Shown piece by piece: positions 57,131 through 64,000 of a stretch of DNA of 64,000 nucleotides. Each line of letters opens with the position of its first letter. Positions within the stretch are counted from its first letter, which is position 1. Source of the DNA: Isochrysis galbana (lineage: Eukaryota > Haptophyta > Isochrysidales > Isochrysidaceae); contig CM030934.1 in assembly GCA_018136815.1 (NCBI GenBank), positions 268,627 to 332,626 on the forward strand, given 5' to 3'. The notes under the pieces are model-generated. The model had not been told where the DNA came from. It saw only the letters and a program-made list of their open reading frames with translations, and made no database searches. The position numbers were made by a program, and so were the translations under genes.

Positions 57131-57909
57131 GCTAGCGGCCGGCCGCGTGCCGCACACCTCGACCGGATGTGTGCTGCGCCACGGAGCATGTCGGCGATGG
57201 CGCAAGCAGGTCGGGGGTCAAGCAACCTGTTGCGTTGTTAGCACCTCCACCGCGTCGACGAGATCACGTCTCCCAACGAGCCAATCCAGGCGCTTCAAGC
57301 TTTGCTGTGCAAGTGTATGCGTGGTGACGGCCGAATCGCCGCCATGACGCTCGTTGGCTTAACCACGGAAAGCTCACTCACATAGANNNNNNNNNNNNNN
57401 NNNNNNNNNNNNNNNNNNNNNNNNNNNNNNNNNNNNNNNNNNNNNNNNNNNNNNNNNNNNNNNNNNNNNNNNNNNNNNNNNNNNNNAGTGATGCGGGACT
57501 TGAACCGGGTGAGAGTCTCCTCGTCATATTCGGCATCGTATTCCTTGATCAATTTCGGCGACAGAAGTGGTTTCCGTGCCCGGGCCTGCCCGAACCACGT
57601 ACTCTGAACTGGGCCCGAGGTAGTGTACCTGGGCCGGACCCCGGAAATCCAAGACAAAGGAATGAAGGGGGGAAGGAAAGGAGACGGGGAGAAGGAGATA
57701 AGGATAAGGGCGATGTCGGTAGAAAGTAGAAAGTAGAAAGGTAGTAGTACCTAGACCGTCGTAGGTGTTAGCCCGGAATCATCAGAATTTTTAACGGCGT
57801 CCAGCCGTGCTTTTTGCTTTTTTTAAGCGTACGGATTACTATAAGAATAATGAGCTATAACAAAATTATTATATTATTTAACAGCATTAAATCGTCTGTC
57901 TGCATCTTA
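57131..57909. other. Intergenic with assembly gap and repeat Y copy 3
   Basis: 100 N at 57387-57486. Just right of it a minus-strand frame (LSPKLIKEYDAEYDEETLTR at 57500-57560) may be an exon cut by the gap. Repeat Y copy 3 lies at 57605-57720. AT-rich sequence follows. Confidence 0.5.
57387..57486. other. Assembly gap (100 N)
   Basis: Exactly 100 ambiguous bases, the usual placeholder for a scaffold join of unknown size. Confidence 0.99.
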
Positions 57910-57930
57910 TGATTTACATCATTTAAACTA

Positions 57931-59069
57931 TTATTTTATTTTTAGCAAATTTTTATGGATCGCGAAGCGGCAAAGGAATGGGACTAGCGCTCACTCATGA
58001 CAGGACTCCCTGCCGCGGCAAGCGCAAGCACCCTTCCCCCCTTGTGCCACCCAGCTCTTCACTAGCCTTCTACCTGCGCTAGCCGGAGCGCCCCTCCCTC
58101 CACACTCAGACAGCCCCCCACGCCAGGATCCTGTATTGGTCTCGCAGGCAAGGGGGCCTAATGGGAGGGTGAGGAGCAACTCCTCAAAGAGGAGCTGTGG
58201 GGAAGGAGATGTCTGAGTGGCGGCGCTATACCCTTGCGCTAGGCATGGGCAGCGACGCCGCCTCAAGACATGTCCTCCCTCTTGTCTTGAGTCGAAATTT
58301 TTGGTGCTTGAAACAGAGGACGAGGGGGTTTGTGCTTCTTGGGTTGGTTGTAGATGGAAGAGGGAGTGGGAAAGGAAGTGAAGTGTTGAAAGAGGGCCCA
58401 AGGCAGGGCACTGAGTTGTAGGTACTTGTGGCCCACAAGAGTGGGGCGAAGACGAGAAGTGTATCAACATGTGTCTTGAGTTGAAATTTTTGGTGCTTGA
58501 AACACAAGGCGAGGGGGTTCGTGTTGTTTGGGTTGGTTGTAGTGTGAAGGGGGAGTGGGAGAGGGAGTCAAGTGTTGAAAGAGGGCCCAAGGCAGGGCAC
58601 TGAGTTGTAGGTACTTGTGGCCCACAAGAGTGGGGTGAAGATGAGAAGTGTGTCAACATGTTGGAAAACAGAGGCATTGAGTGCTCTCTGTGGAAGATTG
58701 ATGGTTGTGAAGTGCCCTCCCATGTTGGGTGCACTGATGGTAGAGGTTTCCACCATGGGGAGGGCAGCTGAACTGCCCTCCCACATGAGGTGCTCTTGGG
58801 GTGGGAGGGTTTCCCACTGTTGGAGGGGGTCTCAAAGACCCCCTGCATGATGCGCAGAGCCATGGTGGCAACCTGTTCGGTGCCAGTGCTCGCCACCCCG
58901 CGCGCTCGCGCGGGTGTGGTTTGGATGGGCTGGATGGGCTTTGAGAGGGCTTTCTGACGAGCCGCCTCGGGCGGCGTGGGGCGTCCCAGGTGGGGCGCAG
59001 TGGCGAGGGTCGCCTGAGGCTCGGGAGCGGTCGCGGCACGCTCCATAGTTCAAACTATAACAATAGTTT
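57931..59069 (-). mobile_element. 1.14-kb MER retroposon with perfect 21-bp target duplication
   Basis: The 21-bp repeat beginning TGATTTACATC and ending TTTAAACTA lies at 57910-57930 and 59070-59090. On the minus strand the element starts AAACTATTGTTATAGTTT (7-bp-stem hairpin), GAACT and ATGGAGCG. It ends GCTAAAAATAAAATAA, an A-rich tail. Long duplication, tail and 5' completeness identify a recent target-primed insertion. Confidence 0.85.
57991..59046 (-). CDS. 351-aa protein of the 1.14-kb retroposon, with 63-aa tandem repeats
   Basis: Starts MERAATAPEPQATLATAPHL, is Pro/Ser/Thr-rich and fills the retroposon from leader to tail without a stop. It contains two 63-residue repeats (DNA 58284-58472 and 58473-58661, exactly 189 bp each), each with HFSSSPHSCGPQVPTTQCPA and VSSTKNF. 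There is no recognised domain, zinc knuckle or reverse transcriptase. It could be a parasite-encoded ORF1-like protein or a captured cellular message whose frame happens to be open. Confidence 0.45.
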   Translation of the reverse strand: MERAATAPEPQATLATAPHLGRPTPPEAARQKALSKPIQPIQTTPARARGVASTGTEQVATMALRIMQGVFETPSNSGKPSHPKSTSCGRAVQLPSPWWKPLPSVHPTWEGTSQPSIFHREHSMPLFSNMLTHFSSSPHSCGPQVPTTQCPALGPLSTLDSLSHSPFTLQPTQTTRTPSPCVSSTKNFNSRHMLIHFSSSPHSCGPQVPTTQCPALGPLSTLHFLSHSLFHLQPTQEAQTPSSSVSSTKNFDSRQEGGHVLRRRRCPCLAQGYSAATQTSPSPQLLFEELLLTLPLGPLACETNTGSWRGGLSECGGRGAPASAGRRLVKSWVAQGGKGACACRGRESCHE

Positions 59070-59090
59070 TGATTTACATCATTTAAACTA

Positions 59091-59498
59091 GCAACTGCGA
59101 GCCAAAAGGCCCGCCCCCCCCCCTCCCCCAACGCCAGACCAAAAGTAGTGCACATGGGTCGACCCCCCGAAACCGAACAAAAAGGAGACCGAGGCACCGA
59201 GGGCCGAGGGGGGGAGCGAAAGGGGAGTGAGGGTGGGGCAAGGGCGATGTCAGGGGCAGCCCCCATAGCGAGGGACGAGGGATAGCAAAGCAGTAGGCAC
59301 CTTCAAGAATATTTTTTTACACCATTTAAACTACGACTACATATATTATTTGGAGTTCAAACCAAATAAAAAATAATTCACATGGTACATGGTACTCCTT
59401 CGACGGAACGCAACCTTTGACCTTATGCCTTTTCCTTTTCCTTCGGTCTTTTGTTTTGTCTTTTGTCGCATTAGTTTTGCCCATATCATATTAGCATT
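59091..59498. other. Repeat Y copy 4 and AT-rich spacer
   Basis: Repeat Y at 59128-59255 (AAAGTAGTGCACATGGGTCG, ending GGGCGATGTC). A partial echo of the neighbouring duplication (CCATTTAAACTA) lies near 59322. No gene. Confidence 0.6.
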
Positions 59499-59855
59499 AG
59501 CATATCACATATCATCGAAAAAAAAACCTTTTAATATCCTCGCCTCGCACGCGGCCACGGGTTTAACTACTGTAGCCACGCCCACTTCCCTTCCTCTCCC
59601 TCGCTACCCGCCTTGCGGCATCTCCCCTCGTGCACTACTTGGGGCCCAGGTTGCTGGGGGGGTTAGGTTGGGTGGGGTGCACCGACCCCTAGTGGAGGTT
59701 CCCCGTCTTCCTCCTGTGCCTCTAGGCGGCCCGTTTCTTCTTGTGTCGAGTCGTGTGTGTCATCGCACGGTGTGTTAGTCGTCTCTTGTGCTGTCATTGT
59801 CGTTTTCGCGGCGTGGTTGCTTGTCGTTCTGTGGCGGGGGGTGCGTGCCTGGGTC

Positions 59856-61131
59856 TCAGGCGAGCCTCTCGGCAAGGCCGATTGCTTTTGCTACTAAGTC
59901 TAGGCGGGCGCTCATTTTTAATGTTCCTTTGTCGTCTTCCATGAAGGTCGGAGCGCTGAGCTCCGGCAGGCTCTTGAGTTTTGGTTTTCTCCCCTGGGCC
60001 GCCTTTCTCGTGCGCGCCAGGCTGTGTGTCCTCGGCGTAGTATGACCTCTTACTAGGGTAGTGAATCTCATTAGTGTGGATTCTAGAACGGGTATATAGT
60101 GGTATTCGTATGACTCGAACTCTACTCTGTAGAAGTCTCTTATTACGTATTTCCACGCGATGATGTATAGAGTTTTCAAGCTGTCGGGGGTTGTCGCGCC
60201 TGGATACGCGAATAGTCTGTCTTTCGCCTTTTGGTTTCGGGTCCGATTCATGCTAGGGGTGTAGTCTGTGATGGCGTCTATGGCGTCGAACACTTTCTTC
60301 GTCGCGGGGCACCACGCTAGGTGGCACGAGTTCTCCTGATGGCGGTTGCACAGTCTACATTTTTTCGTTGGGCTGTCTGCGAACCTATTCTTGGTTCCTA
60401 TCCTTCTATGAGTGATGTGCTTGAAGTGTGGGTGTTTGTCGGTGTGTTTTAGTAGTGGAAGGGTGTATAGCTTGGCTACGTGCTTCCAATCTTCCTTCGT
60501 GATGTCCAGCCGTTTTTCCCATGCCTTCCTGGCCGTTTGTGAGGCGTTATGTCGCGTCTCTTTAAGTGTGGCTCTGGTGATGTCGGATACTGTGATCGCG
60601 TCGAGCGCGATTTTGCCTTTATGGATGGCGTATTCGTCGGCTAACTAACGGGTATTCCATGTTTTTCGGTCCTTTGTATCCGTTTTCCCATTGGGCCGGG
60701 GTGTGGTAGTTTCGGACTTCGTCGGCGTCTACTACGTCGCCGGAATCGGCGGCCTCTCCGAAGTAGTCGGTGTCGATGTGGAGCCATATGTTGTTGAGCT
60801 TTTTGATGTATTTATCGTCGTCCGAGACTCTTATCTCCTCGCTTTCCGTCCCTTCTAACTCATGAGGGGGGTCTTTGCTTGCCTGCCTGGTCTCTCCCTT
60901 GGAGTCGGGCGGTGGGCGTTCTGACGATTTTCCGATGACCTTTAGCCCGTGGTCTACCACGGTGTCCCAGGAGCTCAGGAACTCTGTTTTTTTGATTATG
61001 CGCCCTTCGTGTTTGAAGACTTCTGGGAGGTGCTCGACGTAGGTCGCGCATTCCTCTCTGCTGTATGGCGTCGTAAAGGCGCCGTCCTTGAATATGTTGT
61101 GTACCACGTTTGTGTGTAGGGTCTCCCACAT
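59856..61131 (-). pseudogene. LINE ORF2 C-terminal region with RT-associated zinc finger
   Basis: Minus-strand frames 61131-60619 and 60640-59856 read as one protein once a tandem CTAA (60641-60648, plus-strand letters) is discounted. Features are WLHIDTDYFGEAADSGDVVD, then a tryptophan/basic region (ARKAWEKRLDITKEDWKHVA), HRRIGTKNRF and CRLCNRHQENSCHLAWCP. The last is the C-x2-C-x7-H-x4-C finger that follows reverse transcriptase in LINEs (zf-RVT type). A basic C-terminal domain of about 140 residues ends at 59856. The RT catalytic motifs are not in the window. Confidence 0.7.
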
Positions 61132-61203
61132 TCTTGCCCAAGACGCTCGAAGCGCGGGGGGGGAGAAGTGAGGGTTGTGCCATATATATACATATAGGCT
61201 GAG

Positions 61204-63257
61204 AGAGAGCGGCGAGTGTGACGAAGCTTCTCGAGGGCACCAACTACGTCACCGTGTCCCTCGTGTTGCCCAGCATCTACATCTACCGCCTCCTACAGGG
61301 TCTCGAGTCCCGAAACATCTACTTCGTGTGGAAGCCGCCGGGGCAACAATGGATGACTGAATCACAACTCCTTCCAGCAGTCAAAGCAGCGCGCGGCTTC
61401 ATGTGCGACGACCTCAATCGGCGATGGATCGATGAAATGCCGGGTGCGCAGCGCGACGAGCTCGACATCTGCACTCTACTTGACCCACGCTTCAAGACGT
61501 ACGTGTTCCCGGGCCTTGACGATGACGACTTGACCTCCGAGAGGGACCGCGCGCTGGCATCGTTGAATGAAGGGCACGTGGCTTCACTGCTGGAAGACGT
61601 CTCCCCCCTCACCACCATTACTCACAGCACCCGCACATGTGCCAGTGTCCTCCATTGCCGCGGTCGCGAAGGCGCCTTCGGACTTTTCTGGAAAGGCAAG
61701 TTCTGTGTTTGCGCTTCCGCTCGCTCCCGTGTTCACCCCTCCCCCCCTCGCCGCTGCAGAAGGCGCCACCCAAGATGAGCTCGAATTGTACCTCTCTCTC
61801 CCCCAGGAGATGGACATGGACTTAGATGTCCTGGCGTGGTGGCGCGCACGGGACTACACGCATCCGTCGCAGCTAGGTGCAGCTGCCCCGATGCCCAACC
61901 TGGCAAAGATGGTCCGCCAATTTTTGGGTAGGGCCAGGTCAGAGTTTCGCGCCGGACCCCCCAAAGTTTCGCGTGAAAGTTTCGCAAAAGTTGCTCACCG
62001 GCTAGCCAAGTTTCACAAAAGTTTCGCGTAGTTTCTTCGGATTACGGATTACGGGTTATTGTTATTGGTTGTTGACAAGTTGTTATGTGGAGCTGCTTGT
62101 TATTATTGCGCACGCACACCATCGGACATGGTAGTAATAGTAGGTAGTAGCACAGTAGTAGTAGCAGCAGCAGCAGCAACAACAACAACAACAACAACAA
62201 CAGCGTAGTAGTAGCAACAGCAGCGTAGCAGCAGCAGTAGCAGCAGTAGCATCAACAAGAGCAGCAGCAGTATTATTGGATGGAGCTCACTACTCCCGAT
62301 TAAATTCCCACGTTAATATTCAACGTACATTGTCTCACGCCAGTGGACGTCGTCCCACAGGCCGGTGGCCTCGACAGCGACGCACGCGCTAACGACTAAC
62401 GAGCGAGAGCGACCGGAGAGGTAGCACGGAGACGGAGCAGACCAACCACGGAATATCTTTAGACCGGAGAACATTTTGGACGAAATCCCTTCCGTCGGCC
62501 GAGGTGAGGAGGACGGAGAGAGAAGGGGGAGAGAGAAAGTCTCACAGAGCGACTGCAGACGAGCGTGAAGTCGAAGTCGTGTCTGTTTATTACCTTAAAC
62601 GCGCCAACACTTATAGTAATAGCAAAAACAAAATTCGAATCGCAAATTTCGAGACCAAAATCTGCAAACCTGGGCTTGAGACCATGCGGAATCCGAATGT
62701 GTGTGTCTTGGGTGTCAGTAGCAACACGGGGAACTGTTCAATTGTGAGTGCGGGCACGTACTTACACGAATATTCATGCCTACGGCCTTCAGCTTCGTCT
62801 GAAGGGCAGGAATACAACAAGGTGCAAGGTGAGAGCCGCCACGGGGAAGCCGCTCGCTTCGTGACGATGACCGCATTGGAAATGACCTCAAGACTGCGTG
62901 AATAATGTCATGAAAATCATAATAATTAGCTTTGGCGGCTGGGTGGGCGCGGCCGGCATGCGCAAGCAAAATCCCCACCCCCCCCTCCCCCCGGCCCCCG
63001 GAGTTTCGCGCAAGTTGCGCATAATGGGCGATTTTGAGCCCAAATTTCGCGAAAGTTTTTTCCCCACAGAAGTGGCCCAAGTTTCGAAATGAGTTTCACG
63101 AAACTCTGACCTGGCCCTATTTTTGGGTCGGCCGGCCTCATCCGCTGGCGTGGAGCGCGCTTTCTCGAAGGCAGGGCGGCTCCACGATGACATGAAGGCA
63201 GGGCAGTCCGATGACACTTTGGAGCATGCCCTCCTTGCGGGCAAGAACTGCGATTAA
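61204..63257 (+). pseudogene. hAT transposase (C-terminal half) split by a 1,191-bp element
   Basis: The first part (61218-61760) has LEGTNYVTVSLVLPSIYIYR, RRWIDEMPGAQRDELDICTL and DPRFKTYVFPGL. After a frameshift near 61620 it continues DLDVLAWWRARD and NLAKMVRQFLGR to 61928. The frame is then cut by the insertion and resumes at 63120 with GRPASSAGVERAFSKAGRLH and ends LAGKNCD-stop (63257). Together this is the hATC dimerisation region, a close relative of 38493-39157. The 5' part of the gene is missing. Confidence 0.8.
61929..63119. mobile_element. 1,191-bp hAT-type element inside a hAT transposase gene
   Basis: The inverted ends are TAGGGCCAGGTCAGAGTTTC. The target duplication TTTTTGGG is perfect (61921-61928 and 63120-63127), and removing the element restores the codons for FLGRPASS in the host gene. 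Subterminal AAGTTTCGCG motifs are repeated at both ends, as expected for transposase binding. Inside are a CAG/CAA/TAG trinucleotide microsatellite (62140-62270) and a 133-aa frame (62504-62905) without a recognised domain. Confidence 0.92.
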
Positions 63258-63654
63258 GCTGCCTGTGTATGTGTCTTTTGGTCATGTAGTCGATATGTAT
63301 GGCGCGCGCAGCGCACGCTTTAGCTCTGTACGCGTCTGTCTGCTACCTGACAGTGTGTGTGTGTGCGCGCACGCGCGTTTGCGCCTTGGAGGGGCCTATT
63401 AATACCTTATTTGTAGCTTTGGCAGTCACAGCTATGTACATAGATATAGATAATGGCTTGGGCACTATTAGCATTGAGGTAGATAGTGCGATTTGGAGGT
63501 AGATAGCCTAATATCTAGATAGTAGGCTAATATATTCACAGCCTTAGTACTGGAGGGGCGCCCTCGGCGGGGGGCCCGAAAGAGAGGGGAGTCGCGCCGG
63601 CGCGCTCCATGGCGACCAAGTATAAACTTAGTTGAGCATATCACATATCATCGA

Positions 63655-64000
63655 TCATCGTCATCGTCAGTCGTCAGCTCGCCTCGCTGATATTGATTGT
63701 ATGGTTGCCAAAGTGTATCGGGGGATGGTCCTCAAACTCCCCTCAGAGCTGGGGCGCTCAGGGTGAGCCTTTGGCGAGCAGAGAAGAAGAAAGAGCGTGT
63801 GGAAGCTCCAATTCCCAATTTTGGCGCTCCTTTTTCGTTCGGCAGTCGGCAGTAGTGAGTAGTGAGTAGGAGTTAAAACAACTGAACAACTGGGGACTGG
63901 GGACGACTGCGAAGTGGGAAGGACCATGGTAAATCCGTTCTCTTTTTTTTTTGTTGGCGAGGGCGGTGCGTGCGCGCGCGCGATGGCGACGGCGGGCGGT
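63655..64000. other. Window edge, nothing recognised
   Basis: No gene, repeat family or RNA could be supported in the last 350 bp. Confidence 0.5.

Larger units (their letters stand above)
59519..63634 (-). mobile_element. LINE-like MER element, copy C, with perfect 20-bp target duplication
   Basis: AGCATATCACATATCATCGA flanks both ends (59499-59518 and 63635-63654). On the minus strand the 5' end is CAACTAAGTTTATACTTGG, CGCC and ATGGAGCGC (MERAGATPLSFGPP, ATG 63610). The 3' end is AATATTAAAAGG plus a T run. The middle carries a hAT element (about 61140-63560), itself split by another hAT-type element. The LINE keeps a 5' leader, an ORF2 C-terminus and a 3' untranslated region; ORF1 and the reverse transcriptase core are missing. 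Confidence 0.8.

Noticed and set aside
57487-57520. tRNA 3' half beside the gap (GGTTCAAGTCCC on the minus strand)
   Set aside because: The T stem cannot pair, and the same bases read as a plausible protein frame.

Overview
This is a 64-kb piece of a eukaryotic nuclear genome, probably from a microalga of the haptophyte type or another secondary-plastid lineage. The lineage is inferred. The reasons are spliced genes with short GC-rich exons, two GC-AG introns among the fourteen I can place, a secreted protein with a very long proline repeat, a protein with a possible bipartite targeting leader, and dense (GA)n/(CT)n, poly-C and poly-G tracts. There are no operons, rRNA genes, convincing tRNA genes or CRISPR arrays. 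A 100-N assembly gap lies at 57387-57486.

Eleven genes look real. They are a secreted proline-rich wall or matrix protein (1-3217, minus, runs off the left edge); a triose-phosphate/nucleotide-sugar transporter family protein (11463-12820); an ERGIC3/Erv46 ER-Golgi cargo receptor in eight exons (15650-19258, minus); a DASS/SLC13 anion transporter (23004-25568, minus); a small single-pass membrane protein (27301-27666); a Deg9/Deg10-like serine protease in six exons (32285-35164); ribosomal protein P0 without its acidic tail (40804-41634, minus); an AGC-like kinase that has lost DFG (46276-47484, minus); a SET-domain methyltransferase (50837-52213, minus); an ITPase (52837-53442); and a DUF1295/steroid-reductase-like membrane protein (55742-57130). 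They are unrelated housekeeping, trafficking and transport genes. What most of them share is a pyrimidine-rich sense strand just before the start codon, often made of (CT)n microsatellites.

Most of the remainder is mobile DNA, heavily nested. (a) A LINE-like family ('MER' here) begins with AACTA, a short hairpin and then ATGGAGCGC. One copy (59519-63634) has a perfect 20-bp target duplication at both ends, joining this leader to an ORF2 C-terminus and a T-run 3' end. Short relatives have 15-21-bp duplications (37518-38269, 57931-59069, 40147-40304). (b) Several hAT-type DNA elements have 8-bp target duplications: a 181-183-bp MITE family with CCTAGATGGG ends, a 470-bp relative, a 2,055-bp TAGGGCGGTC element, and a 1,191-bp TAGGGCCAGG element lying inside a hAT transposase gene that itself lies inside the LINE. 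(c) A 2.35-kb near-perfect palindrome follows the P0 promoter region.

The most unexpected pattern is mutational. Frameshifts and arm-to-arm differences in unrelated sequences (LINE ORF1, an LRR gene, the palindrome, a MITE end) are perfect tandem duplications of 6-7 bp, five of them exactly 7 bp. This suggests one recurrent repair or excision process.
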